Assembly (NCBI RefSeq): GCF_023100845.1
Contig: NZ_CP095864.1
Location: 3,348,001-3,412,000 of the forward strand
Origin: Gordonia sp. PP30
GTDB taxonomy: Bacteria > Actinomycetota > Actinomycetes > Mycobacteriales > Mycobacteriaceae
Direction: 5' to 3'
DNA: 64,000 bases
This document shows positions 27,641 to 35,520 of this stretch, piece by piece. A program made the translations under genes and the position numbers. A model generated the notes under the pieces. That model worked only from the letters and a program-made list of their open reading frames with translations, made no database searches and had not been told where the DNA came from. The stretch's first letter is position 1. Each line of letters opens with the position of its first letter.

Positions 27641-28516
27641 ATGGAGCCCGACCAGAAGTCGCCGACCCTCTCCTCGCTCCTCGGGGCGGCCGGCCGACAG
27701 GCCGGCCGGCTGCTGCCGCGGCTCCGCCGGGGTGATCTGGACGACCGCGATCCGGACGCGATCCGCGAGCTGCTTCCCGGTCTGTGGCTGCTGATCAGCA
27801 CCTGGTACCGGCCGGACGTGCGGGGACTGCACCACATCCCGGAGTCCGGCCCGGCGCTGATCGTGGGCAACCACACCGGCGGCATCATGTCGCCGGAGGT
27901 GATGATCAGCCAGCTGGCGGTCACCTCGTACTGCGGCGTCGAGCGCCCGTTCTTCCAGCTCGCTCACCGGATGGTCCTGAACTCGCCGCTCGCCCCGATC
28001 CTGCGGCGCTTCGGCACCGTCGAAGCCGATCCGGAGAACGGTCACACCGTGCTCGCCGAGGGCGGCCTGCTGCAGGTGTTCCCGGGCGGCGACTACGAGG
28101 TCTACCGCCCCACCAGCCAGTCCGGGATCATCGACTTCGGCGGCCGCAAGGGCTTCCTGCGCCTGGCCCTGCGGCACGACGTGCCGATCGTCCCGCAGGT
28201 GACCATCGGCGGCCAGGAGACGGCCCTCTTCCTGACCCGCGGCGACCGGCTGGCCCAGCTGCTGCACCTGGACCGGCTGTTCCGGCTGAAGGTGCTGCCG
28301 ATCGTGCTCTCCGCGCCGTTCGGGCTGACCCTGCCGTTCGCGCCCTTCCTGCCGCTGCCGGCCAAGATCACCATCGCCTACCTGCCGCCGATCGACCTGC
28401 GGGCCGCCTACGGCGACGACCCCGACCTCGACGTGGTCTACACCGACCTCGTCGCCACCATGCAGGACGTGCTCAGCGCCCTGCAGTCCGAGCGGAGACT
28501 GCCGGTGATCGGATGA
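27641..28516 (+). CDS. Lysophospholipid/glycerol-phosphate acyltransferase family protein
   Basis: 291 residues from ATG 27641 with AAGGGA upstream. The PlsC-type motif I is NHTGGIMSPE, a variant of NHX4D in which the acidic residue is Glu. Motif III is probably LLQVFPGGDYEVYRP, with PIVPQVTIGGQE after it. It may acylate a lysophospholipid or another lipid alcohol at the membrane. Its TGA overlaps the ATG of the next gene (ATGA), pairing it with a START-acyl-CoA ligase fusion. In mycobacteria a similar acyltransferase-like gene lies beside fadD12. Confidence 0.85.
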   Translation: MEPDQKSPTLSSLLGAAGRQAGRLLPRLRRGDLDDRDPDAIRELLPGLWLLISTWYRPDVRGLHHIPESGPALIVGNHTGGIMSPEVMISQLAVTSYCGVERPFFQLAHRMVLNSPLAPILRRFGTVEADPENGHTVLAEGGLLQVFPGGDYEVYRPTSQSGIIDFGGRKGFLRLALRHDVPIVPQVTIGGQETALFLTRGDRLAQLLHLDRLFRLKVLPIVLSAPFGLTLPFAPFLPLPAKITIAYLPPIDLRAAYGDDPDLDVVYTDLVATMQDVLSALQSERRLPVIG

Positions 28517-30600
28517 AGATCGAGCACAGCGACGTCATCGCCGCACCCGTCGAGCGCGTCTGGGAGCTCTGCGCCGACCCGGCGGCGGTCTCCCGCTTCG
28601 GCAACGGCACCCTCACGGTCACCCCGCACACCCCCGGCCAGCCGCCGGTGCTCGACGCCCGCTACCGGGTGACGCTGATGATGAGCGGCGCGATGGTCGG
28701 CGGCGACGCCATCCTCACCGAGGCCGTGCCGCCCCGCGAGATGGCGTGGGCGTCGTACACCGGCATCTCGCATCGCCTGCGGATGCGGCTGCGGCCGGTC
28801 CCCGGCGGCACCCGGCTCACGCTGCGCCTCTCGTACGACGCGCCCGGCATCTTCGGCGGTGTCGCCGACTTCGTCGCCTACCCGGCGATGCGGTCGCTGG
28901 TGCACAGCGTCCTCGCCGCGATGAAGTCCACCGTCGAGGGCGCACCGGACGCCGACGACCAGCCGCCGCTGCCGCAGCGGCTCGTCGACGAAGCCGGTCA
29001 CCTGGCCGTCCTCACCCGCGCCGGGATCATCGCACCGATGCGGCCCGACCGCGCCGTGCGCATCGCGCTCGCCGCGCGCAGCTGGGGGCTGAGCCCGGGC
29101 GCGCTGATCGCCGTCGGTGCGGCACGCGACCCGCAGCGCCAGGTGATGATCGACGACGACGGCGTGCTCACCTACGCCGAGGCCGACCGGCAGTCGTCCC
29201 GGATCGGGGCCGGTCTGCGCGCCCTCGGCGTGTCCGAGGGCGACGCCGTCGCGCTGCTGGCCCGCAACAGCCGCGGGTTCCTGCTGGCCACCGGCGCGAT
29301 CGCGAAGGCCGGTGGCGACGTGCTGCTGCTCAACACCGGCTTCTCCGGCCCGCAGATCGCCGACGTGTGCCGGCGGGAGAGCGCGTCGGTCGTCGTCTAC
29401 GACTCCGAATTCACCGAGCTGGTCGCCGGGGCCACGGAGCACCGGCGCACCGTGCTGGTCGACGATCCGCCCGGCCGCGACGAACCGACGCTGACCGGCC
29501 TGGCAGCCGAACACGGCGACCGGCCGCTGCCGTCACCGGGCCGCGCCGGCCGGGTGATCATCCTGACCTCGGGCACCACCGGTACCCCGAAGGGCGCGAG
29601 CCGCGGAGCCACCTCGGGCGGTGCGATGCCGACGCTGGAGGCACCGGCCGCACTGCTCGACCGGATCCCGCTGCACGCCGGCATGCGCATCGGGCTGGCG
29701 GCCCCCGCCTTCCACGCCTGGGGCCTGTCGAACCTGTTGCTGACCCTCGGTCTCGGCGGGCGGATGGTGTGCCGCCGCCGCTTCGACCCCGAGGAATGGC
29801 TGGCCGCGATCGAGAAGCAGCGGATCGAGGCGCTCATCGTCGTGCCGGTGATGCTGTCGCGGATCCTGGATCTGCCGCCGGAGACCCGCGAACGGTACGA
29901 CCTGTCGTCGCTGCGGGTGGTCGCCGCCTCCGGCTCGGCGCTCCCGGCCGGCCTCGCCGAGCACTGGATGAACGAGTACGGCGACAATCTCTACAACCTG
30001 TACGGCTCCACCGAGGTCGCGAACGCCACCATCGCGACACCCGCCGACCTGCGCGCGGCGCCCGGCACCGCGGGCCGGCCGACACGCGGCACCACCGTGC
30101 GGCTGTACGACGACGACGGCGTGGAGGTTCCGCAGGGACGGATCGGCCGGATCTTCGTCGGCAACTCGCAGCTGTTCGAGGGCTATACCGGGGGCGGCGA
30201 CAAGACTCGCCTGCACGGACTCGCGGCCACCGGCGACGTCGGGCGGTTCGACGCCGCCGGGCGCCTCTTCGTCGAGGGCCGCGACGACGACATGATCGTC
30301 TCCGGCGGCGAGAACGTGTTCCCCAAGGAGGTCGAGGACGTCCTCGCCTCGCATCCGGCCGTCGCCGAGGCCGCCTGCATCGGGATCGCGGACGAGATGT
30401 TCGGTGAGCGCCTGCGCGCCTTCGTCAGCCTGCGCGACGGTGAGAGCGTCACCGGCGACGAGCTGATCGGCCTGGTCAAGACCTCGCTCGCCGGCTACAA
30501 GGCGCCGCGCGAGGTGGTCTTCATCGACGCGCTCCCCCGCAACGCGACCGGCAAGGTCCTTCGCCGCGAACTCGCCGCCCTGCCGGTCCCCGCCCCCTGA
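28513..30600 (+). CDS. SRPBCC (START-like) domain fused to acyl-CoA ligase (FadD12-like)
   Basis: 695 residues from ATG 28513, which overlaps the acyltransferase stop. Residues 1-140 form a lipid-binding-type SRPBCC domain (KIEHSDVIAAPVERVWELCADPAAVSRF...GTRLTLRLSYDAP). A short linker (DADDQPPLPQ) leads to an AMP-forming ligase: HLAVLTRAGIIAPMRPDR, P-loop TSGTTGTPKGASR near 352, YGSTEVANA, TGDVGRFDAAGRLFVEGRDDDMIVSGGEN, and PRNATGKVLRREL with the catalytic Lys near 681. Ligase relatives are usually 540-550 residues without the N-terminal domain. The frame has no stop through the junction. It probably activates a fatty acid as acyl-CoA for the coupled acyltransferase. Confidence 0.9.
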   Translation: MKIEHSDVIAAPVERVWELCADPAAVSRFGNGTLTVTPHTPGQPPVLDARYRVTLMMSGAMVGGDAILTEAVPPREMAWASYTGISHRLRMRLRPVPGGTRLTLRLSYDAPGIFGGVADFVAYPAMRSLVHSVLAAMKSTVEGAPDADDQPPLPQRLVDEAGHLAVLTRAGIIAPMRPDRAVRIALAARSWGLSPGALIAVGAARDPQRQVMIDDDGVLTYAEADRQSSRIGAGLRALGVSEGDAVALLARNSRGFLLATGAIAKAGGDVLLLNTGFSGPQIADVCRRESASVVVYDSEFTELVAGATEHRRTVLVDDPPGRDEPTLTGLAAEHGDRPLPSPGRAGRVIILTSGTTGTPKGASRGATSGGAMPTLEAPAALLDRIPLHAGMRIGLAAPAFHAWGLSNLLLTLGLGGRMVCRRRFDPEEWLAAIEKQRIEALIVVPVMLSRILDLPPETRERYDLSSLRVVAASGSALPAGLAEHWMNEYGDNLYNLYGSTEVANATIATPADLRAAPGTAGRPTRGTTVRLYDDDGVEVPQGRIGRIFVGNSQLFEGYTGGGDKTRLHGLAATGDVGRFDAAGRLFVEGRDDDMIVSGGENVFPKEVEDVLASHPAVAEAACIGIADEMFGERLRAFVSLRDGESVTGDELIGLVKTSLAGYKAPREVVFIDALPRNATGKVLRRELAALPVPAP

Positions 30601-30601
30601 G

Positions 30602-30763
30602 CCGTCGGCCCCGCGGTCCCTCCCGACCGTCGGCCCGCCCTCTCCCGAACCGTCGGCCCCGCTGTTTCCCGGACCGTCGGCCCCGCCTTGTCGCGAACCG
30701 TCGGCCCCGCCTTGTCGCGAACCGTCGGCCCCGCCTTTTCGCGAACCGTCGGCCCCGCCGCCC
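30602..30763 (+). repeat. 24-bp tandem repeat array
   Basis: Seven copies of a unit with core CCGTCGGCCCCGCC, beginning at 30602, 30627, 30650, 30674, 30698, 30722 and 30746 (spacing 25, 23, then 24). It starts 2 bases after the ligase stop and runs into the 45-bp array. No gene in 30601-30907; open frames here are artefacts of units divisible by three. Confidence 0.8.
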
Positions 30764-30898
30764 CCCTGAGCCGACCGAGCCGCCAGGCGAGATCGAGTCG
30801 AAGGCGCTCCCTGAGCCGATCGAGCCGCCAGGCGAGATCGAGTCGAAGGCGTTCCCTGAGCCGATCGAGCCGCCAGGCGAGATCGAGTCGAAGGGCAG
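30764..30898 (+). repeat. 45-bp dispersed repeat, three tandem copies
   Basis: Three near-identical units starting CCCTGAGCCGA at 30764, 30809 and 30854, each ending in GAGATCGAGTCGAAGG. The reverse complement (CTTCGACTCGATCTCGCC-TGGCGGCTCGATCGGCTCAGGG) aligns with the repeats at 7.3 and 9.0 kb, so this is the same family in opposite orientation. It ends 9 bases before the glutaminase stop codon. Confidence 0.85.
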
Positions 30899-30907
30899 GC
30901 GGCCCGG

Positions 30908-32173
30908 TCAGCCGATCTCGTCGATGCTCCCGGCCAGCTCGACGTCGAGGTCGCCCACGTCGTCGGGACCGATACGCCGGTCCCCGTCGACCAGGTAGAC
31001 CACGTGACCGTCGGCGACGAGCCGGTGCAGAGTCTCGACCAGGAGGAGTCGCGCGGCGTCGCCGAGGCGGTACACCCGGTTCAGGTCGATCGCCACCCGG
31101 CGGCAGGGCGGCGGATTCAGCTCGAACTCCCGCGTCACCCGCTCGCCGCCGGCGAACCGGATGCTGCCCTGCAGCGTGACCACGTAGAGGGGTTCGGGGC
31201 CGTCGATCAGCTCGGCGCCGCGGATCACCGCCAGCGGCGCCGACACCGCCTCCATCAGGTGCAGACTCATGTCGGCGGCGAAGCGCTGGAAGAGTTCGAC
31301 GCCGCGGACGCTGTTGCCGTGCCGGTCGAGCCGCGGGGAGAAGGTCGCGATGCCGATCTGGCCGGGCAGCGCTCCGATCAGACCACCGGCCACCCCGCTC
31401 TTGGCGGGCACGCCGACACGCACCATCCAGTCGCCGGCACCGTCGTACATGCCGCACGTCGACATCACGCTCAAGGTCTGCCGGACCACCCGGGAACCGA
31501 CCACCTCGACGCCGGTGCGCGGGTTGACGCCCTGGTTGGCGAGGGTCGCCGCCATCATCGCGAGGTCGCGGGTGGTGACGTTGATCGAGCACTGCCGGGT
31601 GTATCCGGTGACCGCGATCAGCGGGTCCTCGTCGATGATCCCGTTGGCGCGCAGCAGGTTCGCCAGCGCCCGGTTACGGAAGGCGTGGCCGAGCTCGGAT
31701 TCGAAGACGGCCTCGTCGACGCTGAGCTGCCGCCCGGCGAAGGCGCTCAGCCCGTCCAGGACCGCCTGGAAGCGCGCCGCCGGATCGGTGCCCTCCGGCG
31801 CGGCCAGCGTGTGCACCGCGATCGCGCCGGCGTTGATCATCGGATTGCGGGGCCGGCCGGTGCCCGGTTCCAGCGAGATCTGGTTGAACGCATCGCCGGT
31901 CGGCTCCACGCCCACCTTGTCCAGCACCGCGTCGAACCCGCGGCCGGCCAGCGCGAGGGCGTAGACGAAGGGCTTGGAGATCGACTGGATGCTGAATTCG
32001 GCGCGGGTGTCCCCGGCCTCGTACAGGTAGCCGTCGGTCATCGCGGCGGCCACGCCGAGGAGATCGGGGTCGGCGACGGCGAGTTGCGGGATGTAGTCGG
32101 CCACCGCACCGCTGGTGTCGGGTTCGACGGCCTGCAGGGCCGCGGCGAGATAGTCCGGGATCGGTGAACGCAC
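30908..32173 (-). CDS. glsA: Glutaminase A with C-terminal STAS domain
   Basis: 421 residues from GTG 32173; a much longer open frame upstream is antisense to the next gene. Serine-dependent beta-lactamase-like glutaminase: Ser64-Ile-Ser-Lys67 (SISKPF), NPMINAGAI, the Tyr of TGYTRQCS and KSGVAGG. It hydrolyses glutamine to glutamate and ammonia. Residues about 310-421 form a STAS domain (YVVTLQGSIRFAGGERV...RRVAIDLNRVYRLGDAARLLLVE), as in many actinobacterial and animal-like glutaminases, probably regulatory. It is divergent from the luciferase-like gene, 57 bases apart. Confidence 0.95.
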   Translation of the reverse strand: MRSPIPDYLAAALQAVEPDTSGAVADYIPQLAVADPDLLGVAAAMTDGYLYEAGDTRAEFSIQSISKPFVYALALAGRGFDAVLDKVGVEPTGDAFNQISLEPGTGRPRNPMINAGAIAVHTLAAPEGTDPAARFQAVLDGLSAFAGRQLSVDEAVFESELGHAFRNRALANLLRANGIIDEDPLIAVTGYTRQCSINVTTRDLAMMAATLANQGVNPRTGVEVVGSRVVRQTLSVMSTCGMYDGAGDWMVRVGVPAKSGVAGGLIGALPGQIGIATFSPRLDRHGNSVRGVELFQRFAADMSLHLMEAVSAPLAVIRGAELIDGPEPLYVVTLQGSIRFAGGERVTREFELNPPPCRRVAIDLNRVYRLGDAARLLLVETLHRLVADGHVVYLVDGDRRIGPDDVGDLDVELAGSIDEIG

Positions 32174-32230
32174 GCACCCAGCGTAGGGCGCGCGGGAATA
32201 TCCGGGGCGGCGCCCGGATTGATCCTCGAT

Positions 32231-33253
32231 ATGAGCGAGATCGAATTCGGCCTGGACACCTTCGGCGGCGTCACCCACGACGAAGCCGGCCGGCCGACCA
32301 GCCATCCGCAGGTGATCCGTGATCTCGTCGGCGACGGCATCGTCGCCGACGAGGCGGGCCTGGACTTCTTCGCCGTCGGCGAGCACCACCGCCCCGACTT
32401 CGCCGTCTCCAGCCCGGAGACCGTGCTGGCCGCGATCGCCGCCCGCACCGAGCGGATCCGCCTCGGCTCGGCGGTGACCGTGCTCAGCTCCGACGATCCG
32501 GTTCGCGTGTACCAGCGGTTCGCCACCGTCGACGCGATCTCCGAGGGACGCGCCGAGATCGTCGCCGGGCGCGGCTCGTTCATCGAGTCGTTCCCGCTGT
32601 TCGGCTACGACCTGGCCGACTACGAGATCCTGTTCGACGAGAAGCTGCAGCTGCTGGTCGAACTCGTCCGGTCGCAGCCGGTCACCTGGAGCGGTTCCAC
32701 CCGGGCCGCGCTGACCGACCAGCGGGTGTTCCCGACCACCGACGCGCCGATCCCGGTATGGGTCGGCGTCGGCGGCACGCCCGAATCGGTGGTGCGCGCC
32801 GCCGCGCACGGATGCGGGCTGTTCCTGGCCATCATCGGCGGCGACCCGGGGCGCTTCGCCGCGTACATCGACCTGTTCGAGCGCGCGCAGGATCAGATCG
32901 GTGTCCCCCGGGCGCGGGTCGCGCTGCACTCCCCCGGGCTGGTCGCCGAGACCGACGAGCAGGCCCGCGAACTCGCCTACGATGGCTGGATGGCCTTCCG
33001 GCGCAAGCTCGGCGCCGAACGCGGCTGGCCGGCGCCACGGCCCGGCGAGTTCGAGAACGAGATCACCGAGGGCTCGCTCTACCTCGGGTCGCCGGAGACG
33101 GTCGCGGCGAAGATCGCCCGCACCCTGCGGACGCTGAAGGTGGACCGCTTCGACTTCAAGTACGACCAGCCGGTCCCGCACGCGGTGCAGCGGCGCTCCA
33201 TCGAGCTCTACGGCGAGAAGGTGGTCCCGCTGGTCAAGGACATGCTGGCGTGA
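32231..33253 (+). CDS. LLM-class flavin-dependent oxidoreductase
   Basis: 340 residues from ATG 32231. A bacterial-luciferase-like TIM barrel: EFGLDTFGGV, FFAVGEHHRPDFAVSSPE, IRLGSAVTVLSSDDPVRVYQRFATVDAIS, GRAEIVAGRGSFIESFPLFGYDL and PVWVGVGGTPESVVRAA. It would use reduced FMN or F420; nothing here fixes the substrate. The 3' end overlaps the convergent EamA transporter by 20 bases. Confidence 0.9.
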   Translation: MSEIEFGLDTFGGVTHDEAGRPTSHPQVIRDLVGDGIVADEAGLDFFAVGEHHRPDFAVSSPETVLAAIAARTERIRLGSAVTVLSSDDPVRVYQRFATVDAISEGRAEIVAGRGSFIESFPLFGYDLADYEILFDEKLQLLVELVRSQPVTWSGSTRAALTDQRVFPTTDAPIPVWVGVGGTPESVVRAAAHGCGLFLAIIGGDPGRFAAYIDLFERAQDQIGVPRARVALHSPGLVAETDEQARELAYDGWMAFRRKLGAERGWPAPRPGEFENEITEGSLYLGSPETVAAKIARTLRTLKVDRFDFKYDQPVPHAVQRRSIELYGEKVVPLVKDMLA

Positions 33254-34145
33254 CGGTGTCGAGCGGGACCGCGGTCACGGCGGTTCCGCGGCCGCGGAAT
33301 CCGGCGACCGCGAGGACGGCGAGCGCGACGGCCAGCAGACCGTAGGTGACGCCGTCGGCCGCGTCGAGGTGTTCCCCCAGCAGCAGCGAGGCCGCGAACA
33401 GCCCGACCGGTTCGGCGTAGCTCAGCAGCCCGAACATCGGGAAGCTGAGCAGGCCGGCGGCGGCGACGTACGCCGACACCGCGATGGTGCCGCCGACCCC
33501 GATTCCGAGCACCATCAGCGCCGCGCTCACGGACGGCACCGCCGGGTAGAGCGCGATGAACACCACCGCGATCGGTGCCATGATGAACACCTCGGCGGCG
33601 AAGACCTCCGGACCCTCGAGCCGGAACCGGCGGCGCAGCGCGAAGTACCCCACGTTCGCAGCGAAGACCGCGCACGACAGCCACGACAGCGACCCGCTGG
33701 CGACCAGTTTGACGCCGACGGCGACGCACGCGATGCCGACCGCGGTCCACTGCGCCGCGGTCACCGACTCGGTGAAGCCGATCCGGCCGACCAGCACCAT
33801 GCCGATCGGGAACAGCAGATAGCCGAGCGACGCATCGAGGCCGTATCCGTGCGCGGGCGCCCAGACGAACAGCCACATCTGCACCCCGATCAGCACGGCG
33901 TTCACGATGAGCACCGCCACCAGCGCGGGACGGGCGGCGCACCGCCGGATCAGGTCGCGGGCCCGCCGCCGGGCCGGAGCGGCCAGGAGCACGGCGCCGT
34001 AGCAGAGAGCGGTCACCACCCCGCGCCAGCCGAACACGGCCTCCGGGGCCGCGTCGACCACGCCCGCGGCGAAGAAGGTGACTCCGAACAGAACGCTGGC
34101 CAGCAGTGATAGCCCCACACCACGGGCCTGTCGTCCGGCGAACAC
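33234..34145 (-). CDS. EamA/DMT-family transporter
   Basis: 303 residues with ten hydrophobic segments (VGLSLLASVLFGVTFFAAGVV; GVVTALCYGAVLLAA; ALVAVLIVNAVLIGVQMWLFVWAP; through TYGLLAVALAVLAVAGF), arranged as two five-helix EamA repeats. The second helix pair resembles RarD-type permeases. Probably an exporter of small metabolites in the inner membrane. The MarR regulator at 34236 is divergent, 90 bases away, and may control it. Confidence 0.87.
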   Translation of the reverse strand: MFAGRQARGVGLSLLASVLFGVTFFAAGVVDAAPEAVFGWRGVVTALCYGAVLLAAPARRRARDLIRRCAARPALVAVLIVNAVLIGVQMWLFVWAPAHGYGLDASLGYLLFPIGMVLVGRIGFTESVTAAQWTAVGIACVAVGVKLVASGSLSWLSCAVFAANVGYFALRRRFRLEGPEVFAAEVFIMAPIAVVFIALYPAVPSVSAALMVLGIGVGGTIAVSAYVAAAGLLSFPMFGLLSYAEPVGLFAASLLLGEHLDAADGVTYGLLAVALAVLAVAGFRGRGTAVTAVPLDTVTPACP

Positions 34146-34235
34146 GGGACAGGACTATCACCCGCCCGCCGCGGGCGACAAAGCTCCGGTGGCGACCGAT
34201 CCGGGTGAGTCGAAAGTCGTGCCATACTCGCGTGC

Positions 34236-34700
34236 ATGACGCCGGACGGACCGAGCACGCCCTCCCGAAGCGAACTGGCCGCGTTCGAGACCGCGACCCG
34301 CGATCTCGTCGGACTCGCCCTGCGCAGCGTCGACGAATCCGGGCTGTCGATTCCGCAGTTCCGGTTGCTGCTGGCGCTGAGTGAATCGGGGCCGATGAGT
34401 TCCACCGCGTGCGCGCAGACCCTCGGGGTCGCCGGATCGTCGGTCACCCGGCTGGCCACCCGCCTACAGGCCGCGGGCCTGCTGGTGCGGGGCGACGACC
34501 CGGCCAATCGCAGTGTGGTGACGCTGAGTCCGAGTGACGCCGGCCGGCAGCTGATCGAGCAGGTGATCGCGCGCCGCCGCGCCGAACTGTCCGGCGTCCT
34601 GGAACGCATGGATCCCGCGGTGCGGGACCGCTGCGCCGCCGGCCTCGAGGCGCTGCACCAGCTGCTCGGGGAGCACAGCCCGTCCCGGCTGCCCGTCTGA
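34236..34700 (+). CDS. MarR-family transcriptional regulator
   Basis: 154 residues. The winged helix is SIPQFRLLLALSESGPMSSTACAQTLGVAGSSVTRLATRLQAAGLLVRGDDPANRSVVTLSPSDAG in outline, with Asp-Pro-x-Asn-Arg in the wing as is typical. N- and C-terminal helices form the dimer interface. Divergent from an EamA transporter and upstream of a nitrobindin-like gene that has a palindrome in front of it, so either could be a target. Confidence 0.92.
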   Translation: MTPDGPSTPSRSELAAFETATRDLVGLALRSVDESGLSIPQFRLLLALSESGPMSSTACAQTLGVAGSSVTRLATRLQAAGLLVRGDDPANRSVVTLSPSDAGRQLIEQVIARRRAELSGVLERMDPAVRDRCAAGLEALHQLLGEHSPSRLPV

Positions 34701-34744
34701 GATCCACGAAAGGCCCGATCTGCCCGATCCGGCCGAGAAATCCA

Positions 34745-34757
34745 TTGCACTATGCAA
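34745..34757 (+). promoter_or_regulatory. Candidate operator, TTGCA-CTA-TGCAA palindrome
   Basis: A perfect 5-base inverted repeat with a 3-base centre, 92 bases upstream of the nitrobindin-like start and 45 bases past the MarR stop. Size and form fit a MarR dimer site, but no second copy was seen in the MarR/EamA divergent region. Confidence 0.4.
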
Positions 34758-34848
34758 GACTTCAGGGGTCAGCAGATTTCCCGGTCGCCGACAGCCCCGC
34801 CGACCGAACGACGGAGCTGTCGGCGGCGGAAGCATGGAGGCAGCAGTC

Positions 34849-35481
34849 ATGACCACGTCAGCCGACCCCGCGATCGACCCCGCCCAGATCCGCGGCCCCC
34901 GCAAACTGGGTCCGCTCACCCCGCTCGTCGGCGAGTGGGAGGGCGACGCCGGCGTCGACCTCTCGTATCACAACGACGACGATGAAACGAGCCACACGTC
35001 GTACTTCGAGCGCGCCGTCTTCCGGCCCATCCCGATTCAGGAGAACGGCCGACAGAAGCTGTGGGGCCTGAACTACTCGATGACGGCGTGGCGGCACGGC
35101 GAGGAGGCGATGGATCCGTTCCACGACGAGATCGGTTTCCTGCTGTGGGACAAGGCCGACGGGCAGGTGATCCGCAATGTCGTGTTCGGCCGCGGTATCG
35201 CGATCCTGGCCGGCGGCGACGCCGGTCCCGAGTCCCGCGAACTCCACTTCGACGCCAAGCCGGGTGAACCGTCGTACGGCATCCTGCAGAACCGCTACCT
35301 GATGAACCGCGCCGAGATCCGCGACTTCACCAGCACCTTCACCATCGTCGACGACGACACGTTCAGCTACACCTCGGATCTGCGGCTGCGGCTGGCCGCC
35401 ACCGGCGCCGAGATGCATCACACCGACCGGAACACGCTGCACCGGGTCAAGCGGTATCACCCCGGCACCGCCGCGGGCTGA
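34849..35481 (+). CDS. Nitrobindin-like heme-binding beta-barrel protein
   Basis: 210 residues from ATG 34849, chosen for GGAGG (34836-34840) 8 bases upstream rather than ATG 34834. The first strand carries LVGEWEGDAG, a variant of the nitrobindin GXWXGXGXG motif. The barrel strands follow (YFERAVFRPIP, LWGLNYSMTAWR, DEIGFLLWD), and the C-terminal HHTDRNTLHRVKRY contains the His region that binds heme in the family. Possible role in heme or nitric oxide/peroxynitrite chemistry. The EWEGDAG variation makes heme binding less certain. Confidence 0.82.
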   Translation: MTTSADPAIDPAQIRGPRKLGPLTPLVGEWEGDAGVDLSYHNDDDETSHTSYFERAVFRPIPIQENGRQKLWGLNYSMTAWRHGEEAMDPFHDEIGFLLWDKADGQVIRNVVFGRGIAILAGGDAGPESRELHFDAKPGEPSYGILQNRYLMNRAEIRDFTSTFTIVDDDTFSYTSDLRLRLAATGAEMHHTDRNTLHRVKRYHPGTAAG

Positions 35482-35520
35482 GTCCCGCACCGCGGCCCGG
35501 CGCCCGATGCGGGGTGGGCG

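Noticed and set aside
27784..28512. N-terminal extension of the ligase frame to 938 residues
   Set aside because: This part is out-of-frame acyltransferase sequence; the coupled ATG at 28513 begins the recognisable domain.
30495..31592. 365-residue minus-strand frame with 8- and 15-residue repeats
   Set aside because: It crosses the end of the ligase gene, two repeat arrays and the glutaminase in the wrong frame; only the repeats keep it open.
32174..33181. Upstream extension of the glutaminase frame to 757 residues
   Set aside because: It is antisense to the luciferase-like gene and has no domain similarity; GTG 32173 fits the family start.
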